This document shows, in pieces, positions 46,323-57,111 of a DNA stretch of 64,000 nucleotides. Location of the stretch: assembly GCF_050947875.1 (NCBI RefSeq), contig NC_134568.1:249258767-249322766 (forward strand). Direction: 5' to 3'. The DNA comes from Dermacentor variabilis (Eukaryota; Arthropoda; Arachnida; Ixodida; Ixodidae). Position 1 is the first letter of the stretch; every line of letters begins with the position of its first letter. The translations under genes and the position numbers were made by a program. The notes below the pieces were generated by a model that was given only the letters and a program-made list of their open reading frames with translations, was not told where the DNA came from and did not search any database.

Positions 46323-46845
46323 TCCCCGCAGGGGCGTCTGCGTAAGCAGGCGTTTGGTGTGTTGCGACACCACGTACCCGAGCACACGAGGGTTGGACCC
46401 TCCCTCGTGTAGCCGTGCGCGGCTTTGCCGTGTCTGGGGAAAGGGGGATCCTGGAGATTGAGACGATGCTGGGTGTCTGGACCTTTAAGGCCCCCCGGCG
46501 GAGGCAACACACCTCTTTGGCCTCTGCTTCACATAGACGGCACCCCCGGACTGACCCACCCGGGGGAAATCGGCAGTCGCCTTTTCCTGTCCCCCTCTTC
46601 AATCTATTTTCTTTCCTATCGTCTTTCTTTTACTGTCCTATCATCTCTTCTCTTCCATCACTTCCTAATTTCCTAGAGCGGCTAGGGTTAACCTTGTGTA
46701 TGTGCCCTCCCGTGGGTATAATATTTTAGGTTATAGTGGCAATGCACGGTTGGCGTTTGGCCTTACGCGTTAAGTTCTGCAGCGTCCCCACTTTGGGCTT
46801 CGTGGTGGGTGGCCGCCATTGCTGCCGAAAACGAACCGAAATACC
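46323..46845 (+). promoter_or_regulatory. N1 5' UTR
   Basis: GC-rich leader shared with N2: TGTTGCGACACCACGTACCC, GTGTAGCCGTGCGCGGCTT, GGACCTTTAAGGCCCCCCGG and GACTGACCCACCCGGGGGAA. LINE 5' UTRs of this type usually carry an internal promoter. No TATA box is evident. Confidence 0.75.
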
Positions 46846-48245
46846 ATGGGAACACCCGCATTTCCCCGCCTACTTGATCGTCACCCTCAGAAGAGGGGAC
46901 GCACCGATGACTTAAGTACATATTTGACCCGCACAAAAGAGAACTACCCGAAATACAATGTTGTACATAGTGAGAACGCTGAAAAACAGGCCAGTCTCAT
47001 TTCACCATTCATAGTTTCAAAATCTTTGACCGAAGCCTTAGGGTCAGGTTATAAGGTGACGAAAATGGCAAGCGGAGATCTTCTTCTTGAGATCCCACAG
47101 AAAAACAAATACCAAAAGCTAGGCAGTCTGGTGACCTTTGGTAACATACCAGGTTCTGTTACACCACACCGATCAATGAACAGCTCACGCGGAGTCGTGT
47201 CAGAGGCAGACCTTCAGAATTTGACAGAAGCTGAGCTCCTGGAAAGGTGGAAAAATCAAAATGTGACCGATGTAAAGCGTATTTTCATTAGACGGGACAA
47301 TAAGGAAATTCCAACCAAGCATCTTAACATTTGCATTCAGCGTACTACCAGAAAACATCGAAACAGGATATATCAGGTTAACTGTGCGACCATATATCTC
47401 CAACCCTAGACGGTGTTTCAAATGTCAGAGGTTTGGCCATGGCTCGCAGAGCTGCCGTGGTTAAATAACTTGTGCAAAGTGTGTAGTCCAGGGCCACCCT
47501 TCCGACAATTGCAGTCGCGCACCTCACTGTGTGAACTGCAATGGAGACCATCCAGCCTACTCACGCTCCTGTCCGAACTGGAAAAAAGAAAAGGACATAA
47601 TCACCCTCAAAGTCAAAGAAAATATTTCGTTTAAGGAAGCCCGTAAGAGGTGCTCACCTTTCCACAGCGCACCTTATGCTGATGCGGCGCGTCGGGGGGC
47701 AGCGTCGCAGCGGCCAATGCCAAGTACCCAGCTCGCGTGCAGCGAGCAGGGACCTTTGGCTCCTGCCCCCAGGGTGGAAGTAGGTAAGCCTACTCCATCC
47801 GACCAGCAACCAGGCCAGGCTACCCTTGGGTTGCCGGCCCCACAAGAGTTATCTGCGGCAACCTGCGCTACACGCAGCGATCCCGCAGGACCGATAGCGG
47901 CCACGAAGGTAGGCGCAGCCGAGGCTGCCTCGACCTCCCCGGCCCCTCCCAGCGCTGGCAACAGCCGGCGCAGCCAAATTCCACAGGGAGCCCCATCGAC
48001 CTCCGGGCTGGTAGGCGCAGGGGTCTTGCTTTCCGAGGTGAGACCCTCCCGAAAAACTTCTCGCTCGCAAGAGCGCGTGTCCGGCGCCTCACAAGAGGCA
48101 ATGGACACAACACCTATCCTCACGGCGCACCAAGCGCCTAAGGAGCGGCGAGGCTCCCTCGAACGCTTCAAAAAAAAGCAAAACCCCGATTACAGGGCCT
48201 CGAAAGAGCTCTGTAACCTAATGCATCACTTCTCTTTCTGTATAC
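46846..48245 (+). pseudogene. N1 ORF1: RNA-binding protein with three CCHC knuckles (broken)
   Basis: ATG at 46846 (MGTPAFPRLLD). A KMASGDLLLEIP block (near 47065) begins the folded N-terminal region shared with N2. A frameshift near 47330 precedes FSVLPENIETGYIRL. Knuckles: CFKCQRFGHGSQSC, a second CAKC..., and CVNCNGDHPAYSRSC, with an in-frame stop just after the first (TAA at 47461-47463). The tail is Ala/Pro/Ser-rich. By family it binds the element RNA and delivers it to the target. Confidence 0.85.
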
Positions 48246-48267
48246 ACAGCACCGATTTACTTAAAAT

Positions 48268-51200
48268 ATGGATTCGCAAATAATTCAATGGAACATCAGA
48301 GGTGTTCTTCGGAACCTTGATGATGCGCAAGAGCTTATCCAAGAAACACAATCCAAAAGTGCTGTGTCTACAGGAAACACACCTAAAACCACAACACACA
48401 AACTTTCTCCGACCGTATGTCACTTTTCGCAAAGATCGCGATGATGCTGTCGTATCATCAGGCGGTGTTGCCATTTTTATTCATAAAAGCATTTCGTGTG
48501 AGCGTTTACAGCTACAAACGCCCCTTGAAGCAGTGGTGGTTCGAGTTGTTCTCCTAAATAAACTCGTAACGATTTGCTCGCTTTATATACCCCCACACTA
48601 CAAATTAAATAAACATGAATTTCAGTCTTTTATAGACGAATTGCCAGAACCTTATGTTGTTCTTGGCGATTTCAATGCGCACAGCTCCCTGTGGGGCGAC
48701 ACTCGTTTAGATGCGCGAGGTCGTCTTGTTGAACAGTTCCTTTTTTCTTCTGGTGCGTGCCTTCTGAATAAGAAGGAACCCACATATTACTCTCTAGCAA
48801 ACAGAACCTTTTCTTCAATCGATCTCAGCATAGACTCTCCTTCTATTCTGCCTGAACTCGAATGGGAAGTTACAAAGAACCCTTACGGAAGCGACCACTT
48901 CCCCATACTACTACGAACACCTAAAGAAAACGAATATCCACCACAGGCACCTAGGTGGAAGATTGAGACAGCTGATTGGGAGAAATTTCGAACTCTTACT
49001 AGTATCTCAGGGCATGACATCTCCTCGTTAGAAATTGATGCTGCTGTGGAGTATTTTACAGCCTTGATAATAGATGCCGCATCTAAATGCATATCACAAG
49101 TAAATGGCTTGGCATGTAAACGGCGTGTCCCGTGGTGGAACGACGATTGTAGGATCGCTCGTAAGAAACAAAACAAAGCGTGGGGGTTGCTATGCGCCTC
49201 CCCCACTGCGGAGAATCTTATAAACTTTAAAGAAGTCAAATCCCAAGGCAGGCGAACCCGCCGACAGGCCAGAAGAGAGAGTTGGTAAAAGTTTTTATCG
49301 GGTATCAACTCGTATACAGATGAGGCCAAAGTCTGGAACAGGGTTAGTAGGATAAGAGGGCGACAAACATACTCCCTCCCTTTGGTAAACGCACAAGGCG
49401 AAACCCTGCAAGACCAGGCAGATTCACTTGGGGAGGACTTTGAGCGTGTGTCGAGCTCAATGAATTATTCCCAATCCTTTCATAAACATAAAGAAATAGT
49501 AGAACGTAAGCCAATCATACGAAAATCCAGGCAGAATGAACCGTAAAACCGGCCTTTCAGTATCGCCGAGTTGAGAGCTGCCTTGAACACATGTAAAAGC
49601 ACTGCACCGGGACCTGACAGAGTGACGTATGACATGATTAGAAACCTACATACTGACACACAAGTTACACTACTTACACTATGAAACACTATTTGGGCTT
49701 CGGGATACCTCCCATCCACATGGAAAGAAGCGATTGTGGTTCCTGTTCTGAAGCAGGGAAAAGACCCGTCCTTGGCAGCAAGTTATCGTACGATAGCTGT
49801 AACAAGCTATCTGTGTAAGATTTTTGAAAAAATGGTTAACCGCAGACTTATACATTTCCTTGAACTCAACCATATGCTCTATCCCTATCAGTGTGGTTTC
49901 AGAGAAGGGCGGTCGACAACCGATCACCTTGTGCGCATTGAAGGAAGTATCCGCGATGCATTTATACATAAACAGTATTTCCTATCGATATTCCTTGACA
50001 TGGAAAAAGCGTATGACACGGCATGGCGTTACGGGATTTTGCGAGACCTGTCGGAAATGGGCATCCGTGGAAATATGCTGAACATAATTGAAAGCTATTT
50101 GTCAAATCGTACCTTCCGTGTAAAAGTCGGTGATGCACTAGTCACGTCCTTTTACGCAGGAAACTGGTGTACCCCAGGGAGGCGTGCTTAGCTGCACTCT
50201 CTTTATCGTTAAGATGAATACACTTCGTTCTTCACTGCCCCTAGCCATTTTTTATTCCGTCTACGTAGACGATATACAGATAGGTTTCAAATCCTGCAAC
50301 CTTACAGTGTGTGAAAGACAGGTACAGCAGGGCTTAAACAAGGTGTCCAAGTGGGCAGACCAAAATGGATTTAAAATTAACCCGCACAGAAGTCCTTGTG
50401 TTTTCTTCACAAGAAAGAGAGGCCTAGTACCTGATCCCTGTGTAGAACTGGGTGGACAACAAATCCCCTTCAACAAAGAGCACAAATTTCTAGGTGTTAT
50501 TCTTGACTCCAGGCTCACTTTCATTTCACACATAAAATGTCTTAAAGAGAAATGTCTAAAAACCATGAACTTGCTTAAAGTTCTATCCCACACTACATGG
50601 GCTAGCGACAGGAGGTGCCTGTTGAATCTTTACAGGAGCCTAGTTCGATCACGACTTGGCTATGGGGCCGTGGTTTATCACTCTGCCGCACCGAGCGCGC
50701 TAAAGATTTTAGACCCCATTCATCATCTGGGTATCCGCCTGGCCACTGGCGCATTTAGAACAAGCCCCGTCGAAAGTCTATATGCAGAGTCAGACGAGTG
50801 GTCACTACATTTTCAGAGAACGTACATCAGCTTTGCCTATTTTCTCAATGTGCGCTCCAATAAAGAACATCCGTGTTTCAAAACTGTTAACGTGTCAAAC
50901 ACTTTTTCATAATAAACCCTCCATGAGACTTCCTTTCTCACTGCGTGCAAGAGAACTTAGCACGGAAATGGATGTCCCTGTTCTCGAACATCGACTAATG
51001 CCTCCAACTAAGCTGTTACCGCCCTGGGAGTGGCAGGTGATGACTGTGACGTATCCTTTGTAGAGGCCACAAAACACGCACCTGGCATCGAAATCGCTAT
51101 GCATTTCCGTGAACTTCAATCGAAGTACAGCTGCTCCGAATTCTACACAGACGCGTCAAAATCACATGCTGGTGTATCTTATGCTGCAGTTGGTCCCTCT

Positions 51201-51415
51201 TTCTATATCTGACTTATTGAACCCGCAAACAAGTATCTTCACTGCAGAAGCTTATGCAGTACTGTCTGCAGTAAGACATATACAGAAATTAAAACTCGAC
51301 AGAGCAATTGTATACACAGACTCGTTAAGTCTCGTAAAAGCGTTAATTTCATTACAAAAGCTTAAAAATCCTGTTTTCATTTAACTTTACTCCCTCTTAT
51401 GCAGTGTTTATATAT
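48268..51415 (+). pseudogene. N1 ORF2, N-terminal part up to the RTE insertion (broken)
   Basis: Starts at ATG 48268 (IIQWNIRGVLRNLDD). One base is gained near 48345 and the frame goes on with KVLCLQETHLKPQ, YVVLGDFNAHSSLWG and GSDHFPILL (endonuclease). A TAA at 49286, further stops near 49543 and 49682, and an inserted base near 50142 follow. RT motifs are HFLELNHML, GFREGRSTTDHL, LSIFLDMEKAYDTAW and an intact YSVYVDDIQIGF. RNase H has FYTDASKSHAGVSYAA, FTAEAYAVLSAV (catalytic Glu kept) and VYTDSLSLVKAL, where the RTE interrupts it. More shifts lie between 50880 and 51215. Confidence 0.9.
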
Positions 51416-51416
51416 C

Positions 51417-51420
51417 ACAT

Positions 51421-51422
<2 letters not shown>
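51417..51422. repeat. Left target-site duplication of the RTE insertion
   Basis: ACATAT, repeated at 55959-55964. With one copy removed, N1 and N2 align here without length change. Confidence 0.7.

Positions 51423-51450
<28 letters not shown>
51421..51450. repeat. (ATC)10 tail of the RTE element
   Basis: Ten exact ATC units at the 3' end of the minus-strand RTE. RTE-clade elements characteristically end in short tandem repeats. Confidence 0.95.
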
Positions 51451-51451
<1 letters not shown>

Positions 51452-51457
51452 GCCTAG

Positions 51458-54436
51458 TTACGCCCACTGCAGGGCAAAGGCCTCTCCCATACTTCTCCAA
51501 CTACCCCGGTCATGTACTATTTGTGGACATGTTGTCCCTGCAAACGTCTTAATTTCATCCGCCCACCTAACTTTCTGCCGCCCCCTGCTACGCTTCCCTT
51601 CCCTTGGAATCCAGTCCGTAACCCTTAATGACCATCGGTTATCTTCCCTCCTCATTACATGTCCTGCCCATGCCCATTTCTTTTTCTTGATTTCAACTAA
51701 GATGTCGTTTACCCGCGTTTGTTGCCTCACCCAATCTGCTCTTTTCTTACCCCTTAACATTACACCCATCATTCTTCTTTCCATAGCTCGTTGCGTCGTC
51801 CTCAATTTCAGCAGAACCCTTTTCGTAAGCCTCCAGGTTTCTGCCCCATATGTGAGTACTGGTAACACACAGCTGTTATACACTTTCCTTTTGAGGGATA
51901 GTGGCAACCTGCTGTTCATGATTTGAGAATGCCTGCCAAACGCACCCCAGCCCATTCTTATTCTTCTGGTTATTTCAGTCTCATGATCCGGATCCGTGGT
52001 CACTACCTGCCCTAAGTAGATGTATTCCCTTACCACTTCCAGTGCTTCGCTACCTATCGTAAACTGTTGTTCTCTTCCGAGACTGTTAAACAACACTTTA
52101 GTTTTCTGCAGATTAATTTTCAGACCCACCCTTCTGCTTTGCCTCTCCAGGTCAGTGAGCATGCATTGCAATTGGTCTCCTGAGTTACTAAGCAAGGCAA
52201 TATCATCAGCGAATCGCAAGTTGCTAAGGTATTCTCCATCAACTTTTATCCCCAATTCTTCCCATTCCAGGCCTCTGAATACCTCCTGTAAACATGCTGT
52301 GAATAGCATTGGAGATATCGTATCTCCCTGTCTGACGCCTTTCTTTATAGGGATTTTGTTGCTTTCTTTGTGGAGGACTACGGTGGCTGTGGAGCCGCTA
52401 TAGATATCTTCTAGTATTTTTAAATATGGCTCATCTACACCCTGATTCCGTAATGCCTCCATGACTGCTGAGGTTTCGACTGAATCAAACGCTTTCTCGT
52501 AATCAATGAAAGCTATATATAAGGGTTGGTTATATTCTGCACATTTCTCTATCACTTGATTGACAGTGTGGATATGGTCTATTGTTGAGTAGCCTTTACG
52601 GAATCCTGCCTGGTCCTTTGGTTGACAGAAGTCTAAGGTGTTCCTGATTCTATTTGCGATTACCTTAGTAAATACTTTGTAGGCAACGGACAGTAAGCTG
52701 ATCGGTCTATAATTTTTCAAGTCTTTGGCGTCCCCTTTCTTATGGATTAGGATTATGTTAGCGTTCTTCCAAGATTCCGGTACGCTCGAGGTTATGAGGC
52801 ATTGCGTATACAGGGTGGCCAGTTTCTCTAGAACAATCTGACCACCATCCTTCAACAAATCTGCTGTTACCTGATCCTCCCCAGCTGCCTTCCCCCTTTG
52901 TATAGCTCCTAAGGCTTGCTTTACTTCTTCTGGCGTTACCTGTGGGATTTCGAATTCCTCTAGGCTATTCTCTCTTCCACTATCGTCGTGGGTGCCACTG
53001 GTACTGTATAAATTTCTATAGAACTCCTCAGCCACTTGAACTATCTCATCCATATTAGTAACGATATTGCCGGCTTTGTCTCTTAACGCACACATCTGAT
53101 TCTTGCCTATTCCTAGTTTCTTCTTCACTGTTTTTAGGCTTCCTCCGTTCCTGAGAGCCTGTTCAATTCTATCCATATTATAGTTTCTGATGTCCGCTGT
53201 CTTACGCTTGTTGATTAACTTAGAAAGTTCTGCCAGTTCTATTCTAGCTGTAGGGTTAGAGGCTTTCATACATTGGCGTTTCTTGATCAGATCTTTCGTC
53301 TCCTTCGATAGCTTACTGGTTTCCTGTATAACGGCGTTACCACCGACTTCTATTGCGCACTCCTTAATGATGCCCATGAGATTGTCGTTCATTGCTGCAA
53401 CACTAAGGTCCTCTTCCTGAGTTAAAGCGGAGTACCTGTTCTGTAGCTGGATCCGGAATTCCTCTAGTTTCCCTCTTACCGCTAACTCATTGATTGGCTT
53501 CTTGTGTATCAGTTTCTTCCGTTCCCTCCTCAAGTCTAGGCTAATTCGAGTTCTTACCATTCTATGGTCACTGCAGCGTACCTTGCCGAGCACGTCTACA
53601 TCTTGTATGATGCCAGGGTTCGCGCAGAGTATGAAGTCGATTTCATTTCTAGTCTCACTATTCGGGCTCCTCCACGTCCACTTTCGACTAACCCGCTTGC
53701 GGAAAAAGGTGTTCATTATCCGCATATTATTCTGTTCTGCAAACTCTACTAATAATTCTCCTCTGCTATTCCTAGAGCCTATGCCATATTCCCCCACTGA
53801 CTTGTCTCCAGCCTGCTTCTTGCCTACCCTGGCATTGAAGTCGCCCATCAGTATAGTGTATTTTGTTTTGACTTTACCCATCGCCGATTCCACGTCTTCA
53901 TAAAAGCTTTCGACTTCCTGGTCATCATGACTGCATGTAGGGGCATAGACTTGTACCACCTTCAATTTGTACCTCTTATTAAGCTTCACAACAAGACCTG
54001 CCACCCTCTCGTTAATGCTATAGAATTCCTGTATGTTACCAGCTATTTCCTTATTAATCAGGAATCCGACTCCTAGTTCTCGTCTCTCTGCTAAGCCCCG
54101 GTAACACAGTACATGCCCGCTTTTTAGCACTGTATATGCTTCTTTTGTCCTCCTAACCTCACTGAGCCCTATTATATCCCATTTACTACCCTTTAATTCC
54201 TCCAATAACACTGCTAGACTCGCCTCACTAGATAGCGTTCTAACGTTAAACGTTGCCAGGTTCACATTCCAATGGCGGCCTGTCCGGAGCCAGGTATTCT
54301 TAGCACCCTCTGCAGCGTCACAGATCTGACCGCCGCCGTGGTCAGTTGCTTCGCAGCTGCTGGGGACTGAGGGCCGGGGTTTGATTGTTGTATTCATATA
54401 GGAGGTTGTGGCCAAGTACTGCACCAGGGTGGCCAA
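51458..54436 (-). CDS. Intact RTE ORF: endonuclease-reverse transcriptase
   Basis: 992 codons without a stop or frameshift. Residues ~60-310: APE-type endonuclease with LATFNVRTL, LSEVRR, QVYAPTCSHDD, LMGDFNARVG (near 198) and CSDHRMV, the expected metal-binding and catalytic residues. Residues ~500-830: RT with IILIHKKGD, NYRPISLLSV, QAGFRKGYSTIDHI, YIAFIDYEKAFDSV, KGVRQGDTISPMLF and RFADDIALL (FADD near 741-744, plus-strand 52203-52214). The C-terminus ends in WAGHVMRREDNRW and GRQKVRWADEIK. There is no RNase H, as usual for RTE. The ATG at 54436 gives about 50 residues before the endonuclease core; an ATG further in is possible. The protein would nick target DNA and copy its RNA in the nucleus. 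Intactness suggests a recent, possibly still competent copy. Confidence 0.93.
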   Translation of the reverse strand: MATLVQYLATTSYMNTTIKPRPSVPSSCEATDHGGGQICDAAEGAKNTWLRTGRHWNVNLATFNVRTLSSEASLAVLLEELKGSKWDIIGLSEVRRTKEAYTVLKSGHVLCYRGLAERRELGVGFLINKEIAGNIQEFYSINERVAGLVVKLNKRYKLKVVQVYAPTCSHDDQEVESFYEDVESAMGKVKTKYTILMGDFNARVGKKQAGDKSVGEYGIGSRNSRGELLVEFAEQNNMRIMNTFFRKRVSRKWTWRSPNSETRNEIDFILCANPGIIQDVDVLGKVRCSDHRMVRTRISLDLRRERKKLIHKKPINELAVRGKLEEFRIQLQNRYSALTQEEDLSVAAMNDNLMGIIKECAIEVGGNAVIQETSKLSKETKDLIKKRQCMKASNPTARIELAELSKLINKRKTADIRNYNMDRIEQALRNGGSLKTVKKKLGIGKNQMCALRDKAGNIVTNMDEIVQVAEEFYRNLYSTSGTHDDSGRENSLEEFEIPQVTPEEVKQALGAIQRGKAAGEDQVTADLLKDGGQIVLEKLATLYTQCLITSSVPESWKNANIILIHKKGDAKDLKNYRPISLLSVAYKVFTKVIANRIRNTLDFCQPKDQAGFRKGYSTIDHIHTVNQVIEKCAEYNQPLYIAFIDYEKAFDSVETSAVMEALRNQGVDEPYLKILEDIYSGSTATVVLHKESNKIPIKKGVRQGDTISPMLFTACLQEVFRGLEWEELGIKVDGEYLSNLRFADDIALLSNSGDQLQCMLTDLERQSRRVGLKINLQKTKVLFNSLGREQQFTIGSEALEVVREYIYLGQVVTTDPDHETEITRRIRMGWGAFGRHSQIMNSRLPLSLKRKVYNSCVLPVLTYGAETWRLTKRVLLKLRTTQRAMERRMMGVMLRGKKRADWVRQQTRVNDILVEIKKKKWAWAGHVMRREDNRWSLRVTDWIPREGKRSRGRQKVRWADEIKTFAGTTCPQIVHDRGSWRSMGEAFALQWA

Positions 54437-54625
54437 TCCTGCTCTGGTGAGAGAGTGCGTTACCGGTTCTGGTCACCGGGATCAGGCCGCACTCCAGGCC
54501 TGTTTGTGCAATTTTCGCAACACACGTTTTTTTTGTATTTTCCGGTGGAGAATTGCGCGGCACCGGGATTTGAATCACGGTCCTTTTGCACTGGAGACGG
54601 ATACTCTACCGTCCCCGCAGGAGTT
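54437..54625 (-). promoter_or_regulatory. RTE 5' leader with tRNA-like box B
   Basis: On the coding (minus) strand this holds GACGGTAGAGTATCC and GTGATTCAAATCCCGG, similar to the D-arm and T-arm (box B) of tRNA genes, ahead of AACCGGTAACGCACTCTC and the ORF. It might serve as an internal RNA polymerase III-type promoter or be an old SINE remnant. Confidence 0.4.
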
Positions 54626-54866
54626 AAATTAAAAATTGGATTATGGGGTTTTGCGTGACAAAACCACTTTCTGATTATGCACGCCGTAGTGGAGGACTCC
54701 GAAAATTTCGACCACCTGGGGTTCTTTAACGTGCACCAAATTCTAAGTACACGGGTGTTTTTCGCATTTCGCCCCCATCGAAATGCGGCCGCCGTGGCCG
54801 GGGTCCGATCCCGCGACCTCGTGCTCAGCAGTCTAACACCATAACCACTGAGCAACCACGGCGGGT
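54626..54866 (-). mobile_element. tRNA-derived SINE nested in the RTE, 12-bp target duplication
   Basis: CCCGCAGGAGTT occurs exactly at 54614-54625 and 54867-54878, bracketing 241 bp. On the minus strand the order is the tRNA-like head (CCGCCGTGGTTGCTCAGTGG, box B-like GGGATCGGACCCCGG), CATTTCGATGGGGGCGAAAT, ACGTTAAAGAACCCC and an AT-rich end, collinear with 7304-7538. Confidence 0.93.
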
Positions 54867-54878
54867 CCCGCAGGAGTT

Positions 54879-55958
54879 GTACGCCTCATTTAACCTACAG
54901 TGGTGCCCTATTTGATCAGTCAAGGTGGGCCAATCTGAGCTCGGTTATACCGCATGGATGGCACTCGGCTAGAGAAGCTGGTATTTATGACCTGCACATG
55001 TGTGGCCACACATAATTGAGGATATATAATTTTTTTTAGGAGGGTTTCCGTACAGTGATAAAATGAAGGAAAAGACATTAAAAAGAAAGAAAAAAAAGGG
55101 GAAGAAAAGGAACATAACTTGTGATTTGAACTCGTGATCCTTCAATGTTACCCGGAAAGGTAGCTCAGTCGGTTGGTTCGTCAAGCCAGCGGTTACTTTC
55201 AAGCGCCATAGCTCCTGCTCCGAACCTCATACTTATGTGGAAAGGGGCTGGAAAGTGGTTGGAAGGCATATTTTTCTTGGAAAAATGGCCGCCAGAGGAG
55301 CAGCGTGAACTCGAGCGGCTTTAGAGACTAGGAAAACTGGCTTACAATATTTAGACTTGAGGGGAAGCTTCGTTAACAAACTATAACACGGCAATCAGCA
55401 CTCGAATACGACGAGAGAAATTATTGAGACGTGGAAAATTCCCTTGAAATAAATCTGGTTTGCGAGACAAATGCTTGTATGTATTGAATCTCTTAAAAGA
55501 TGAGGGGGAAAATATGCGCTCACCGAGAGGGCATCGTCAGCACGAGACCACCACCAGGCACCTTACGGGGATGTGGAGAGCTTCGCGGCCGGAACGAAGC
55601 CTCCCCTCTCCGCCGGCCAAGCGTGGAAAACGCGCTTTCCGATCGCTCAAGGTTGCGCAGGAATAGTATAGCTCTAGCGTCTAGGAAAAGCTTTAACAGG
55701 TGCGAGGGCGGCACGCATAGCGTGGGAAGCTAGCCGCCGGAATAGCTATCTCAAGTACTGCTGCTGGCGAGGGCGAAATACCTTCGTGTAATTATAATAA
55801 CCTTAATAAGACTTCTTTCAAAGAAAAAAAAAGAAGAAAAAAAAGAAAAAAGGAAACGGCTCAGAAGGCTATACTTCGAGAGCTATGACTGATGTTTTTT
55901 TATATATATGTATTCATCTCATCTATGGGATCGCATGCGCGCGCTGTTTCTTATTACT
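54879..55958. other. Non-coding part of the RTE insert, origin unclear
   Basis: Purine-rich runs near 55078-55110 and 55822-55850. No ORF with a domain. It is bounded on the right by the ACATAT junction, so it inserted with or into the RTE. Confidence 0.5.
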
Positions 55959-56589
55959 ACATATACATGTAGTAATATGCTGGGTACCTTTCCATAGAGG
56001 TATCGAGGGTAATGTACTGGCTGATAAAATGGCCACATCACTCACATCACTAAACACTCTTTCTACAACTGCTGTCCCTGTCACAGATCTGAAGCCTTTC
56101 TTGCGTAAGAAACTGCGACAACACTGGCAACGCATGTGGAACGCAGAAATAAACAATAAACTGCATGTTATAAAGCCACAGCTAGGTTTTTGGCCCTCCC
56201 CAACAAAATCACGGCGAACAGATGTCCTATTCTGCCGCCTCCGAATAGGGCACACATTTGGTACACACAATTTTCTGCTTACTGGAAATGAACCGCCAAC
56301 CTGTGGTCGATGTGGTAAGAGGCTGACCGTCCTCCACGTCCTCTTGGAGTGTCGCAAAGCCGAACCTGAAAGAAAGAAGCATTTTCCTCTTGCATATCGT
56401 TATTGCATACCTCTTCACCCAGCTATGTTTATTGGTAAGGAACCATTTTTTCAACACCAATGTAGGCCTCAATTTTTTAAATGAGGTTGTCCTACATGTT
56501 ATGAGCCCAATAAATTCGTAGCGCATCCTCTTTCCAGAGGATGCCGCTGTGATAGTTGTTTTATATAGCACATGCCTCCAGGCCCTTGT
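55959..56589 (+). pseudogene. N1 second segment: end of RNase H, Cys/His, start of 3' UTR
   Basis: Resumes N1 ORF2 with VICWVPFHRGIEGNVLADKM (the RNase H His/Asp motif, slightly altered), LGFWPSPTKSRRTDVLFCRL and the CGRCGKRLTVLHVLLEC Cys/His motif, ending near 56484 after a frame slip. 3' UTR sequence then runs to the left TSD of N2 at 56577-56589. Confidence 0.92.
56577..56589. repeat. Left target-site duplication of N2
   Basis: TCCAGGCCCTTGT, repeated exactly at 62547-62559. It belongs to the N1 3' UTR. Confidence 0.95.
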
Positions 56590-57111
56590 CCCCGCGGGGA
56601 CGTCTGCGTCAGCAGGCGTTTGGTGTGTTGCGACACCACGTACCCGAGCGCACGAGGGTTGGACCCTCCCGCGTGTAGCCGTGCGCGGCTTAGCCGTGTC
56701 TGGGGAAAAGGGGATCCTGGGGGTTGAGCCGATGCTGGGTGTTTGGACCTTTAAGGCCCCCCGGCGGAGGCAACACACCTCTTCGGCCTCGGCTTCACAT
56801 AGACGGCACCCCCGGATTGACCCACCCGGGGGAAATCGGTAGTTGCCTTTTCCTGTCTCTCTCTCCCTCTAGCCTTCGTCTTTCCCTTACTTTCCACCTT
56901 TCCTGTCTCCTTCTCTCTTCTATTTACTTCCTTCTTCTTGGCGGCAAGGGTTAACCCTGTGTGGCTATCCAACCTTGGGTACACCATATTTGGTTATAGT
57001 GGCGGCGTACGACTGGCGTAGTGCAGACTTGCATGCAAGCTCTGCCGCGTCCCCTTCGTTGGGCTCCATGGTGGGCGGTCGGCGCTGTTACCGAATTTAT
57101 TATGCCTATTC
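56590..57111 (+). promoter_or_regulatory. N2 5' UTR
   Basis: Collinear with the N1 5' UTR at about 90 percent by eye. Contains a pyrimidine-rich stretch (56855-56940) before TTATAGTGGCGGCGTACGAC and the ORF1 start. Confidence 0.8.

Larger units (their letters stand above)
46323..51422 (+). mobile_element. I-type LINE copy N1, first segment (5' UTR, ORF1, most of ORF2)
   Basis: Starts CCCCGCAGGGGCGTCTGCG just after the left TSD. The 5' UTR (46323-46845) matches that of N2 (56590-57111). The copy continues at 55959-56589 and 62560-62859. Its own parts add to about 6.0 kb against 5957 bp for N2, so it is full length. It has many frameshifts and stops and is older than N2. Confidence 0.93.
51423..55958 (-). 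mobile_element. RTE-clade LINE inserted in N1 ORF2
   Basis: The 4536-bp insert runs antisense to N1. Its 3' end is at the left: an (ATC)n tract at 51421-51450, which is (GAT)n on the coding strand, as in the sibling fragment at 44285-44643. The ORF is 51458-54436. The 5' region beyond 54436 contains a nested SINE (54626-54866). Whether all of 54879-55958 belongs to the RTE or to another insertion is unresolved. Confidence 0.85.

Noticed and set aside
47674..48171. Minus-strand open frames over the N1 and N2 ORF1 tails
   Set aside because: Shadow frames of the GC-rich Ala/Pro/Ser coding sequence on the plus strand.
55130..55190. tRNA-like boxes near GGTAGCTCAGTCGG
   Set aside because: The box A-like and box B-like words lie on opposite strands, so they cannot form one tRNA.
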